Assembly (NCBI GenBank): GCA_028551475.1
Contig: CM052361.1
Span: 22,953,491-23,017,490, forward strand
Direction of reading: 5' to 3'
DNA from: Casuarina equisetifolia
Lineage: Eukaryota > Streptophyta > Magnoliopsida > Fagales > Casuarinaceae
Length of the DNA stretch: 64,000 nt
A program made the translations under genes and the position numbers. How positions within the stretch are numbered: the stretch's first letter is position 1; every line of letters starts with the position of its first letter. This document shows positions 12,817 through 24,154 of the stretch, piece by piece. The notes beneath the pieces were generated by a model. That model was not told the DNA's origin. It searched no databases and worked only from the letters and a program-made list of their open reading frames with translations.

Positions 12817-12986
12817 ATTATATCAAGAAATGTAGGAAGCCAATTACTTTATAATATTATTAATTGATATAATAATTTTTATACCTTTTACTTCTTATGA
12901 TTTTCTTTTGCATTTATGAAAAACATATTTCAACAAATATATTAATAAATACATTTTGTCACAAACAAAACCTTTATTTTCCAACA
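12817..12986 (-). repeat. Middle LTR fragment (U3 start) of the minus-strand Copia family
   Basis: About 170 bases align closely with 6416-6587, the terminal part of the left LTR; shared blocks include TATATCAAGAAATGTA, ATTTCAACAAATATATT and the end TTTTCCAACA. On the minus strand this is the first part of an LTR, so it marks a third, truncated LTR between the two gag regions. Confidence 0.7.
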
Positions 12987-13937
12987 GTACATGCTTACAT
13001 AATCATATTGTATGGTTTTTGTACTTTTTCTATTTGTAGTAGTAAATACATTTCAGCATTAAGTATAATCTCAAAAACATCTTAAAATCATTTTCAAGAT
13101 GTAGAGATCCCTTTTTCTCTTTCGAAAGTATTATCAATGTAGAAGTAAGATAGAAAGACATATCAAATACATGAAACATTCAATGAGCCTTTGTTTCTTT
13201 GCTTTCCTTTAATTTCATTATCACTTGAATGCATAAATATATAAAGCAACATAATAATTTCTTTAAACAATGTACCATATTAAATGATAGTTCTGTAAAT
13301 ATCCCATGTTTGTACATTACAAATCAGTAAAACATATTTTTACACATTGTGTCAAATTTATAAGTAAAATCATTAAGATCATACACAACCAAGAGATAAA
13401 TGATTCATACATTCTTATTGGCAAAATTTTTTGATCATTGTAGTAAGTGTAAAAATCATAAAGATTTGCAAGACTCCCTCTCAAATTATGCAATCATTTA
13501 AGCTCTCAAGAAATGAGATACTACTTATGTCATTGGCATAAATTTCATTTTTCTATTATGCACAATTCAATCTTATAGAGACTAACTTATAAGTCTTTCC
13601 AATAAGGACAAGCTTGTAACATGAAGCACATATTTTAATCAATACTCCCCCTATCATGTTACCATACTAGGATGATGATAATTTTAATAGATGTTCATCA
13701 ATTTCATCACATTCTTCATCATACACATTCATTCATACAATGACCTATATAGAATTAATTGACATAAGAAGAAAACATTTTTCATCATGTAATTCAACAA
13801 TTTCCAAAAAGTATGCATGATATTTAGCAAGCATAAATATAAGCATATGCAAGTTTATGATTATTATTTCTTTCCACACTTACTACCTTATGTTTCACCA
13901 CAATATGAATGCATACTTATATTTTTTTGGTTATGTG
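12987..13937. other. AT-rich stretch, possibly Copia 3' untranslated remnant
   Basis: No gene is visible. It lies on the 5' side (minus-strand sense) of the middle LTR fragment, the position of a 3' untranslated region and polypurine tract of an upstream element. An ACTCCCCCT motif near 13645 is like those in the 3' part of the left-hand element, but I cannot align the two regions convincingly. Confidence 0.35.
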
Positions 13938-14249
13938 TCATGGACCTTTACTCATCACAATGCTTCTATAATGGTTATTGTCTTTATGTTTAGGTCTTGC
14001 AAAAACAAATAAAAGAGCTTGTATGTATGGTACCTTTTTTTTCTTGGGTCCATGAGTATTAAAGATCATTGTGCCTTTTGGCAGCCATTTTCTTTTAATC
14101 CTAAAGCTTCTACCAACTTTCAATGGACATTTATCAATAGAATGGCCAACATATTTATAATATATGTGCATTTGTCATACAAAAAGGTCATGCTGTTTTT
14201 ATTTTCAAAAAATCTAGTAAAAGGTTTTGCATCTATATTTGATCTACAG
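13938..14249 (-). pseudogene. Copia gag second zinc knuckle, downstream of solo LTR
   Basis: The minus-strand frame has an imperfect CCHC knuckle (YYKYVGHSIDKCP near 14160) followed by the linker typical of this Copia gag (KRKWLPKGTMI, then THGPKKKKVPY). It continues the gag whose earlier part is at 15502-17187; the join is broken by the solo LTR 14250-15501. The frame ends at a stop near 13938, before any protease motif. Confidence 0.7.
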
Positions 14250-15501
14250 TGTTCGGTGAAATTTAGATGCAAGTGAACATGTCGAACAAGTAATATAATG
14301 ATAAGAAAGATATCGTCCCACAGAGATTGGTGATTACTAAACCAATTAATTACTAACGGTGAATAACTCCTAAAATTTATCTAGCAAGTCAAATTGATAG
14401 ATGATAGATTAACTAACTAAATCTAAGAAAACTAAATACAAGAAATATGTTAGAGCATATGATTTCTCCATAATTACTAGGTATTAATATTGATTATTTA
14501 TGCTTGCAAGAGGGATAATATCTATGTGATGGCGGAACTTCCTAATTTATTTACTATCCTATGTCTAGGTATAGCAAACCTACTTAGTTCATTAATTCAC
14601 TATATCTCTATATGTGAATTGAAACAAACCAAATGCATTATGATCTATGAACATTCCCAGTTTACACCGAAAGCCACACAAATAACATGGTATATGTCTA
14701 TCCATATTTAATTTATGGTTACACATTACAAGAAGCAACTGTATATCATCTCCTATCGGTCTCAAACATGCAAATCAAATCATTCAAGTGGTAGCTAATC
14801 ACTTAAAAGCATTAAACACAGTAATATGTAACTTCACATAAACAAAATATCTTGTAAAACATAATAATCATAAGATTCATACCATCATAATTAGGTTACA
14901 TCGTTGCTCTAACAAAAATAAACTAAAACATAAAGAAATAATGAAGAAGAATAGTAATAAGAAGTAAAGAAGGCATCTTGAATCCAAGAACAAGAAGTCT
15001 GTCACCCTTTTTGTCTTCTCTTCAAGAAAACCTTAAATTCTTGGCCTCTTTCTTGAGTTGTGCTCAATTTCCTCCTCCCCCTTCTTTTGCCTCTTCTCTT
15101 CTCTTAAATAGGGTTTAGGTTTAGACTTATCTCCTATCCTAGTAGAATTAGGTTTTAGAGACCTAAAACAATTGGGTTTTAGAGACCTAAAACAATTGAG
15201 ACTTGAATTCCTAACATGACTGGGTTTTCTATTTAAATAGAAAATCCAATAACAATAGAAAATCTAATAACAATTATCCAAAGCCCAAGCCCACCTTGAC
15301 TCTCTTGATCTTGATATTACAATTTTGCCACACAATAAGCATCAGGTTCTCCATGTTCATCCCTTTTCTCTTTGCCTCCTTGTGCTACAAAAACAAGACA
15401 AATTCAAATAAACAAGGGGAGTTCAAATATTTTCTCATAAGCATTGTATTATTTATTGCCTAAAAAATAGGTAAAATAACTCTATAAAAATAGAGTTATC
15501 A
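14250..15501 (-). mobile_element. Solo LTR, family X copy 2 (inverted)
   Basis: A 1252-bp block that is the reverse complement of 10129-11378, starting (minus strand) TGATAACTCTAT and ending CACCGAACA. Flanking pentamers TACAG (14245-14249) and TATAG (15502-15506) differ at one base and look like a target-site duplication. It splits the first gag region. Here the canonical CA end is kept, whereas copy 1 ends TA. Confidence 0.8.
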
Positions 15502-17187
15502 TATAGCCTATACCAGCCTTGTCATACATGCCTTGTTATAACTGTAATATCTTTTTAAGCATGGCACTACCATTAGCAAACTTTTTCAGCAAACATGTTG
15601 AATTATCTAGTTTGTTTTCAAGCTTTTTTCTTAAGCATTCAACATTTGATAGCTTTCTAGTTAAAGAATTAACTATGCTTATGCTTTTCATCCAAAGATC
15701 TTTCAAATTTCATATGCTTATGCTTTTCATCCAAATTAGAATATATAGACATGTTACCATTCATTTCAGATTTTTTTTTCATGAGATAAATTGTTTCTTT
15801 TAGCTTTTTAATATCAAGTTTCACGCTTGAATTTTCATTTACAACTAGCTCATATTGGTTCTTCATTTTCTCATGTTCTTGTATATGCAAACTTGATTTC
15901 TTTAATTGGCATTCAAGCTCATTCTTTTCAAATTGCATGTTAGACAAATTTTCTTTTAATACTTTATTTTAGATTCTAACTCATGCAATCTATTAACCAT
16001 TTCATTGAATGTACCATTCAACTTATTAAATAAAGCAAAATCTTCACACTTGTTAGATGTACTTACCTCATAGTCATCATAGCTTTCCATTCCCATGAAA
16101 CATTAAAAGTTCCTTTCATCTTCTTCTTTATCAGAAGATGAGTTGTCTTCATCCCAAATAGGCATTAATTCACTTTTTCCAGATACCTTTTTACTCCCAT
16201 GAAGCATACATTTGTTCTCTCTATTATTTCTTTATCCAAAGATGAGTCATCATCCTAAGTAGCTACCAGCCTTACATTTTAAACTTTCTATCCTTTTTTG
16301 CCTCCAAAGTTGGGCAATTTGTTCTTACATGACCTAGTTTCTTACACTCAAAGCAAAGATCATACTAGCCCTTGTTGCATTCTTACCTTTTGCTTTGTAA
16401 AAGTTCCTTATTTTTTTAGCAAGTGAGGCAACATCCTTATCAGAACTAGAATTATCATTATCATCTTCAACAGTCTTAAAAGTAATATTTTTATCTACTT
16501 TTTTAGATTTTTCTTTATCTTTAATTGTCCTATTAAGTTGGAACTCATATGTTAATAGAAAGCTTATCAATTCATCTAGCTTCATTGTATTCAAATTATT
16601 GGCTTCTTCTATGGTAATTCTTTTAGCATCCCAACTTTCATCCAAACATGCTAAAATCTTTTTGACTAATTTCTTATTTAGATAGGTCTCTCCTAGCAAT
16701 GTAAGTTTAGTAACAATATCAGAATGATACAATTCATAGTGATGGATAAATACTTCATATCATAACTACTATTCAAAGAGATACAATTCATATCATAAAT
16801 ACTTTCACCTAGTTTCATCATAAAAAATTCATAATGATGGATCAACATGTCAATTTTAAAGTCTTTAACTTTTTTGGTTCTTTCATGCAAGACCTCTAAT
16901 TTATCCTAAAGTTCTTTTGTTGTTTGACATGTAGAGATCTTATTATATTTAGATGCAGTCAATGAATAATACAACATAGTCATAGCTTTACTATTTTTCT
17001 CCATTTCTTTTTAAACATCATTTGACCAAAGTAAAGGTGATTATTTAGGTATTTGTATTATTTTGTTTATGATTTTCTAAGATTCTATATCCTGTCCCAT
17101 TATGTACATTTTCATAATATTTTTTCAATGGTTATAATTTGTACCATCAAATATGGGTGGTCTATTAAAGGTCAATATGGTAGACAT
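15502..17187 (-). pseudogene. Copia gag pseudogene (N-terminal region, first zinc knuckle, coiled coil)
   Basis: The minus-strand frame starts at an ATG at 17187 (MSTILTFNRPPIFDGTNY), as Copia Gag proteins typically do. The UBN2/gag domain follows (ETYLNKKLVKKILACLDESW near 16680, then MKLDELISFLLTYEFQL). A first CCHC knuckle near 16350 is broken by a stop and frame change (KKLGHVRTNCP). Next come an acidic Ser/Asp stretch and a long coiled coil (FEKNELECQLKKSSLHIQ near 15930). Several stops are present. It is interrupted by the solo LTR at 15501. Confidence 0.8.
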
Positions 17188-17446
17188 TTTGTTTGCTATG
17201 CAAGGTTTACTATTATCTAACTAACGGTGGTCAGATTAGATATAACTTGGCTCCAATGCCACTTGTTGGCTTTAGCCTAACCACATTGTGCCCAACAAAG
17301 ACCCCTCAGAGTAGATTTTATGCACCCCCCCCTCTCAAGGCATGCAACCATTTCACTAGTCATGTTAGGGTAGGAGCCGTTACTTCAACATAGCCTAGCT
17401 AAGCTCTCACTCACAACGTGAGGACCCCCAATCATAAGCAATAACC

Positions 17447-17459
17447 TGGCTCTGATACC
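17447..17459 (-). other. Primer-binding site of the minus-strand Copia element
   Basis: Minus-strand TGGTATCAGAGCC is a perfect tRNA-Met-type site, a few bases from the LTR end at 17463. It shows that the right LTR is the 5' LTR. An imperfect second copy lies about 200 bases further into the element (17248-17272). Confidence 0.9.
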
Positions 17460-17462
17460 ACT

Positions 17463-19101
17463 TGTTAGATCTTATAACAACCTAAGAAGAAGGGTGAATT
17501 AGGTTTATTAAAAATAGTGTTGTCTTTTTCATTTTTCTTGTGTTAAAAAATTTTGGCGACAAGTAAAATTATAACAAAGAAGTGCACACAACAACAAACA
17601 CACAAGAACACAATTTGTGGTAGGTGGTTCGGCCCAAGCCACCTTAGCACTTACTCCACCCTACTCTAGCAACCTACTAGAGTTACTCTCCAATCAATTA
17701 ACCAATTGATTACAAGGGTTATCCAAACCCTTATAAGGGATAACCAATCCCTCAAACCTGGTTACAAATTCTCACCCCAATATTACAATATAGGAACTAA
17801 GTTTCTACAAAGTATACAAGATTTAGTTCAAAAGCCTCTAACAAATCCTACTAGGTTATTACAAAGTGATTTGGACAAAAGTCCTAAATTCGTTCAAACC
17901 CTAGCTTTGTCTACTTGCTAAAAATCAACTCAATAATATAGTATATTAAAGTAAAAATTGATTCTCTAACAAATAAGTAATAAGCTTAGAAAATAGTCAC
18001 CCAATGAAGAACAAATTCGTGAGTTGGATGAACTTGAATGAAGAGTATAAGATCATTGAGATCATATTGCTTTCTTTGTGATTTTCAGCCAACCAAGCAA
18101 TGGAGAGGATAATATACTTAAATAACATCAAATAGACTAACCTTTCACTTCCAAAAAGTCATTTTGACACCTCTGAGCACCATTACATCTTCTTCTCATT
18201 AAAGCTGCTACTCCCTTTCTCGTCTGTCCATTTTTGAGCTATTAAGAATCAAATCATTGTGGGTGCTTTACAAATTGATAGATAACCTTCTTGTTTACAA
18301 AAGTCCTCTGAAATCGTGTTCAGAAACCCTATAATCTACTTTTAATTTCACTTTTGTGCAATTAGGACTAGAACTCGTAGAACTCCACAATTTCTTAAAA
18401 TTAAACCTCTTTAAACAGTGGGTTTTTTATTTTTTATTTTTTTTCATTGTAGAAAACTTCTTCTCTTTATTAGCTTTCCAATGAGCTATTTTACAGCTTG
18501 ATTGAAGTTGAAATTGGCGGCCAAATGATTTAGCGAAGTCACGACAAGTGGATGGATAGGGCATGAAGTTAATGAACTGGGTCGCAAGCTCTTAAGTGGT
18601 CACAAGTCACGGGTATGCATGGGGGTCCATGAGTCACTCTTATAGGTTGTAGGTGAGTGGGTGGGTCACACCTCTAAGCTAGGTTGCGTTTTGCATAGGC
18701 CTGGGTTATGCTTCACGTGGGTTGCATTGCACTCTTATGGACCTGGATCATCACGCAGATTGTGCCTCTAATACGAGTCTATCTTGCAGCTTGGGTCGTG
18801 CCTGCACAGGCTTGACTCACTTAATCCTAGTCTGGGCTAGGTTCATGAGTGCATGGATTGGGCTTCATTCATATGGGCTGGGTTTCAACTTTTAATCATT
18901 TTCCTGCACATTAATCTAGCATTATTTTCTTTATAAGAACTTTATAAATGATTAAATATTTTTTATAATATTTCCATATAATGCCATTCAATTATCAATA
19001 TATTTCAATAAAATGATTATAATATTATCATATTATAATATCCATTTTTTTCATCATTAAAATGTTTATATATTCTAATATCATTAAAATATATTCCAAC
19101 A
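17463..19101 (-). repeat. 5' LTR (right) of the minus-strand Copia element
   Basis: About 1.64 kb, starting (plus sense) TGTTAGATC and ending CCAACA. It is collinear with 4798-6410 up to about 18920. Beyond that its AT-rich end (18920-19101) does not match the left LTR's end. It lacks about 190 bases present in the left LTR. Confidence 0.8.
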
Positions 19102-19106
19102 TAATC

Positions 19107-19389
19107 TCTCCTAGATAACCTTAATTAGCCTTTATCTATACCTTTGACTCTCTAGTGTAATAATCTATTTTCTTTTTACCTCTCAACCAATCTAGTATTC
19201 CATGCTCACGCCAAACATGTTGGAATTGATTTTCACTTCATATGTGAGTACATCAAAAATTAGCAACTCCATATACATTTCAACTCTTTAGTTGATCAGA
19301 TGGCTGATATCTTCATAAAAGGACTCTCTTCCTCTTACTTTGGCATTCTTCAAAACAAGCTCATGGTTCAAGTTGACCCATCCACTTAG
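19107..19389 (+). pseudogene. Outer Copia polyprotein C-terminus (RNase H end)
   Basis: This resumes the outer element after the inserted Copia. The translation contains [20 protein letters not shown], then HVGIDFHF, then QMADIFIKGLSSS, with stops. It is collinear with the C-terminal end of the younger Copia near 40505-40690, and ends at a stop at 19387-19389 just before the polypurine tract. Confidence 0.8.
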
Positions 19390-19417
19390 AGGGAGGGAGG
19401 GAGGGAGGGAAGGGGGG
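19390..19417 (+). other. Polypurine tract of the outer Copia element
   Basis: An unbroken purine run of repeated GGGA followed by GGGGGG sits immediately 5' of the 3' LTR. Confidence 0.75.
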
Positions 19418-19894
19418 TATAAAATGCCCTATTAGTAATTTGTGTTAGTGCTGCCATATCATCTTTGTTAAAACACATGGTGAGACAGGTGGATAGTTCT
19501 AGCCATGTCAACCTTTCACTCATAGGCCATGAGCACCATCTTCCTCACTGAAAATACCGATCGACTTTGCAACAACTTGGTTCGTAATCCAGCATTGGGA
19601 AACTTTCCATTTACAACAAAAGCATTGCAATTCATCCATGTGATTCCAAGAAGGCATGACTTCTAACCCAATGACTAAATCGACAAAGGATTTAGGAAAG
19701 AATTGGAACTCTTTCCAAATCCACTCAAATTAGTTCAATTGCCTCAAATTGTAAATTGGTTGTGATTATGTTGGAGTTTTAATTTTCTTTTTGTATAGAT
19801 TGATTATGTCTATAAATTAGACCTTGATTGTAGTCTATAAATAATTGAAGTCAACATCCCCTTTTTCAAAGCTAGGGTTTCTTGTTCTTGAGAA
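19418..19894 (+). repeat. 3' LTR of the outer Copia element
   Basis: Aligned with 1212-1790. The final part present in the 5' LTR is missing or diverged after about 19894. I could not find the GCTAG pentamer (1207-1211) repeated immediately after it, so the target duplication is unconfirmed. Confidence 0.7.
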
Positions 19895-20700
19895 AGACGA
19901 TCTCTTTTAGTCCCCCTTTTGACATTGTTAACGACCATATCAACTTTATCATTGCAATTTTTCTTAAATATAGCCAAACAAGTGATTCTCCCTGTGTCTT
20001 TTGGGCTGGTAAATGGAAAGAACAGTATATTGCAATGACAAACTTGCCATCAGTTAAATATCAAATAAAAATAAAAGGAATAAGACGAAAGTTTTTACAT
20101 GTAAACGGGATATTGAAATTTTTCCTTGTTGGAAAGATACATGCACTGAGTGGTCGATTCTATCTATTAAACCAGAAGTAACAGCGTTTAGAAACTTTCA
20201 TGTGGTGGTTAATGGAAACAGGTGAAAGGGAGTGATTTCGTTGTTGAAAATCTCATTAAATGAGTGGAAGTGCACTTTTTATGGCTAGTCTACCCATGAA
20301 AAGCACGATTTGTAATGGAAAGACATAAATACACTCCCTTTATGAGCTGCAGATGCAGTGCTTGACTTAATAGAGAAAGTTAAGTCCAGAAGTTAACCAA
20401 GAAGTCTCGTGAACAATGTATTCCCACCTTAAATCTTATCAGAAGATTTGATGCCAGAGAAAAAAGGGGAAAACAATTTAGATGGTCTACTCATTCTTTC
20501 TTGGCACTTTCTCCTAATCGTTTCTATGTATTTTCTGAAAATAACTACACTAAAGACTTCAATATCATCAATATTGTCGAAAGTTTTATGTAGATACAAG
20601 ATATTGGGAAGATTATTTTTGTTCATACTTCGGCTCTTCTATAACCGAATGTCATTCTTAATAATTCAGACCAGCTGGGTGTGAAACTTCTTGTGTAGAC
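19895..20700 (+). other. Unidentified degenerate sequence with repeated unit, copy 2
   Basis: An open stretch at 19914-20181 has motifs such as FWAGKWKEQYIAMTN and KYQIKIKGIRRKFLHVN, which I do not recognise. From about 20190 to 20370 it matches, in degraded form, the unit at 985-1211 (blocks encoding VKGS, VVEN and TCNGKT). Downstream to 20700 there are only short open frames. This may be a decayed host gene. Confidence 0.35.
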
Positions 20701-20864
20701 AGTGCCTTTGAATTGAAGGAAGGAGGAAGAAAACATTCTACAAAGCACTCCATTGGATTAAACAAACACTCAATAACAATTAAAGAAGCTTGCTACACTT
20801 CAATAGTTTGACTTCGGCTAGTAGCTAACATCGGTTTTCCACGAGTAGCTATGGAGGGAAAATA

Positions 20865-21130
20865 AACCTAGGTTGGTAAGAAATCAGATAATTCTTCCGT
20901 TTTAAACGTACAAAAGTTGTCTTTTGTTAATTCCGGCAAATCAGCATCTCCATCGAAAAACTACTTTACTCGCCTGATGCTGGGCCAAGCTGATAACATT
21001 GCCTGAGAGCCAAGCAAACCTACTTTCAAAGCCAGTACCACTTCCTCGTATCCTTTTTTGGGTACCATAAGGTCATCTTTGTTTAAAAACTTGGACCTGC
21101 CATCAATGATTGCAATCCGAAGTCAAGATT
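20865..21130 (-). pseudogene. LecRLK C-terminal relic
   Basis: The minus-strand translation keeps the kinase C-lobe end and tail of the local LecRLK family in degraded form: a segment like YEEVVLALKVGLL (compare VVEELVLVLKLGLL in the gene at 29892), then DGDADLPELT, which matches the tail of the beta-type gene at 45884. Stops and substitutions interrupt it, and no lectin or kinase N-lobe sequence lies upstream. It is a relic closest to the beta type. Confidence 0.7.
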
Positions 21131-21334
21131 ATTAGCCGTTAAGGATTATCATTGAAAGACTAGTAAAGACATTACTTTGTAGCAAGAAAACTATGTAACA
21201 AATTGTTCTAATAATTCATCATAATAATTTGGAAAGAAAACTTTCATTTTCAAAAAGCATGAAAATTTATTTGAGAATTCTCTATAATAGAGATAAAATT
21301 AAAAGTAAATTATGCATACAATTAATCTGAATTA

Positions 21335-21760
21335 TTAGTATCAAATATCATGTTGAGGAAATGGCTTAGTTAGGCCCCTTTAGACAACATGCTGTAAAAA
21401 CTTTTTGTTTATTTTTAAATCAACAATTTTGGAATTGGAAATTATTTGTTTATAAATATAAAAGTCCTAACAAATATCATAATTAGAACAATTTAGGTTT
21501 CAATCATGCTTTAAGATATCAATTAGGATCCTTATAGTCTCAAAACAGAGATGATGTTGTTGTTGTCAACTTTTTTTAAGGCATCAAATCGTGAAAGTCA
21601 TTGGAGAGTAATTGGTTCATCAAAAGTTTCACAAAATGAGTGGAGAGTCCACCTCTCCTGTTTTGTCGTGCTGATGAAAAGCAGGACTTGTAATGGAAGG
21701 ACGAAAATGAATGGACTCAATTTGTGAGCAGCATACGCTGTCTCAGGCCCAAAATAATTA
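21335..21760 (+). repeat. Dispersed repeat plus unidentified unit, copy 3
   Basis: Positions 21335-21455 align with the first 115 bases of the window. Positions 21560-21760 align with the unit at 985-1211 (shared block encoding KSRTCNGRTK). The order flank-then-unit is as at 1-1211, but no activase exon sequence lies between them here. Confidence 0.5.
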
Positions 21761-22590
21761 AAGTGGACAAGATTGTTAAGAATTTTCGGTTACAGTGTCG
21801 GATTTAAAGGTCCGTTCATCATTGTTGCTTTTAGCACAAGATTCCGTTAGATTGATACATATCTAAATTCCACAAATATGCGGGAGGTCCAAAGATCTTT
21901 TACATGAATGGAAGCACAAAGGTCAATTAATCAAAGGGTGAAACTTTTTATGGAGAAGCAATTGATTGTTTCAAGGTCTGATCACATTGGGACAAAAAGG
22001 TTAGCTATTACTATCAGCCAGAAAGCATGCGTATAACTTTTTGAATCTATTGTGGTCGTATTCAATCTGATTATTAATGAGAAATGAGGAGTAACACGTT
22101 GAATCTATTTGAGCCCAATAACTTTTAGCATGCAGATAAATATTTGTAAGATGAAAATTTTACACAAAAGAAAAGATCCCTAAACTAAAGTTTAAATGAA
22201 AATAAAAATTTTAAAAACTTTGAACTAACTTTTTAAGTTAATGTAAGAAAATGAAATGAGGGGATAGAACCTGCAAGTGTATGAATAACTTTCCATATTC
22301 TGTAATATCTTTTTATATAACATTGTGGCTGGAAAATCTAATCTATGTATAAAAATTACAACAAATAAGGAAATCCTCACCTAACACTTACATAATTACA
22401 AGAATAAAATAAACATACTATTTTCAGTAATTTCTCATATATTTAACAGTTAGTTTTGAATTCTTTAATATGATATTAAAGTCAATATCTCCCTTACTAT
22501 TTTTGTAGTCTCTAATTAATTTAAGCAAACATATTACTCACTCCTATGATCAAATAATTTGACTATCAAGGTTAAGAGGTATATTAAGAT
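21761..22590. other. AT-rich intergenic DNA, no gene seen
   Basis: No credible coding region, RNA gene or element boundary could be recognised. Confidence 0.4.
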
Positions 22591-22599
22591 GCAAGCAGT

Positions 22600-23509
22600 G
22601 TTGAGTTATATGTTTAATATTTTTATGATGAGATTAGTGCGTGGTTAATAATATTTCTTGATTAAATATTTCCATGACCTAAGCATTATGTTCATTAGAT
22701 TTATTATTTATTTGGCATTAAGAAAATATTTGTTTGCAGTATTTGTTTGTGAGCTTCATGAATATTATGTGTGTATGTGTGTGTGTTGAAATAATTATGC
22801 AGGGCCTCATAAAATATTCAAAGGATTAATGGATTAATTATTTCATGTTCTTATGATCTCATTTATTAGATTAATATTTTCTTGGCCTTATATTCATATT
22901 TGTTGAATATCCCTTTATGGCCTCACCAAGATTTGTATCCGAATGTCTTTATGGTTTCAGAAAAAATTTGTTGGACAATTTTTTTGTGGCCTCATGTATT
23001 TATATGATGGACCAAGCACTTTGATGGGCATTTTATTTGGTCGAGATTTAAGAAGGCTAGTGCTGTGTGAGATCAGAGCCCACAAGTCGGACTGAGTTGA
23101 ATAGTAAAAGCCCATGCTAAAAGACATTGAAAAGGTCTGTGCTCCACTTTACAGTTCGCAGTGTTAAGTGGAACACTCAGCTGGCGTTGAAGGAAGCCGA
23201 CACCCAAGAGAAAAGGAAAACCCAGCCCGCATGAATTTAATGAGGTACTCGAAGAGGACATCATGCGAAGTATGCTTCACGAAGAAACGATAATATGTTT
23301 GCTCTTCACAGACCATAGTTGTATTGCTCTGATTTGCTCGAGATTAGTTTAGAGTCTGTGCTTGTTGTGCTAATTGAATATCATTGCTGAGATTTTCTAT
23401 CCCTGTTCTCAGTACTGATTAAAGAAGAATTGATTTTTACTCTTTGCTCCAATAATTGCATTACGAGTGTATGATTTGTGCGTTGATCTGACCGAGTAAA
23501 AGCACTACA
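22600..23509. repeat. AT-rich periodic stretch, possible LTR-derived sequence
   Basis: Between about 22620 and 23010 short motifs recur at roughly 60-70 bases (TTTATGGCCTCA-like, ATATTTGTT-like). The right end (GATCTGACCGAGTAAAAGC then ACTACA) looks like a retrotransposon LTR terminus. I found no partner LTR, primer-binding site or coding remnant. A pentamer AGATT occurs at 22932-22936 and just after 23509, which could be coincidence. Confidence 0.3.
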
Positions 23510-24154
23510 AGATTTCATGTACTATAAATCTGATTGAAGACATTTTCATTACTGCATTGGTACCGTGAACTATCTGATTGTTTATATTTGCATATTTGCT
23601 ATTTACACTATTTATGTGCTTCATTCTACAGTATACTGAATTTGCTGTCCACCCAAGCACAATAGTGAAATTACTCGCTAGGATATAATTAGTCTTAAAT
23701 TTAGAGAAAACTAATTCATTCATATGCCTTTCAAAGTTGCTTAGAGACCTTATAAACAAGAAGTCTCGACATTATTAAGAAATATATTAAGATTTTTATT
23801 CATAAGATAATGATTTCACTAATTTGGGTTCACTTCTTTCTTTTAGAGTGACCTCTTAACATGTAAAAGATATTAAATGCTATTACTCTCAAGTATGTGA
23901 TAAAGCTTAAAATGAAGAAAGCTTTTCTAACTTTTAAATTAAACCTTTTATCTTTTAAAAATAACGTACATAAAGCAATTATGATTATTCCTCTGCATAT
24001 TGGCTTCTCGGATAATCTTGAAGAATGAAGACAAAAACCGTAGTTTGAGTGGTAAAGACAACAACAACATCCTTGACTAAACGGTCAGTTTCGTAGTTTG
24101 CGAAGTGGGAAATCCAGTTTTGTCCATAACCGACCATCGGTTGCCTCAAGGACT

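Larger units (their letters stand above)
4798..19101 (-). mobile_element. Composite minus-strand Copia element (two gag regions, one pol)
   Basis: Read on the minus strand: LTR (19101-17463), primer-binding site, gag with two zinc-knuckle areas (17187-13938, split by a solo LTR), an AT-rich stretch, a short LTR-like fragment (12986-12817), a second partial gag (12310-11379), a second solo LTR, protease-integrase-RT-RNase H (10128-7075) and an LTR (6587-4798). Long coiled-coil gag with paired CCHC motifs and LTRs of about 1.7 kb recall SIRE/Maximus-like Copia elements. The flanking pentamers GAACC (4793-4797) and TAATC (19102-19106) match at three positions and may be a decayed target duplication. 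The duplicated gag suggests recombination between related elements or nested tandem copies with deletion. Confidence 0.75.
1212..19894 (+). mobile_element. Outer Copia-type LTR retrotransposon, decayed and interrupted
   Basis: This is an old plus-strand Copia element. Its parts are a 5' LTR (1212-1818), a primer-binding site (1822-1833), a degenerate polyprotein (to 4797, resumed at 19107), a polypurine tract (19390-19417) and a 3' LTR (19418 to about 19894). The LTRs align over most of their length but are clearly diverged. The coding part has many stops and frame changes. The RNase H region breaks at 4797 and continues at 19107, which shows that the minus-strand element 4798-19101 inserted into it. 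The best internal comparison is the younger Copia at 35969-41090, with the same domain order and similar motifs. Confidence 0.85.

Noticed and set aside
22932..23514. A solo LTR exactly bounded by the AGATT pentamers
   Set aside because: The short periodic motifs run across the proposed left end, and one matching pentamer is expected by chance among many possible starts.
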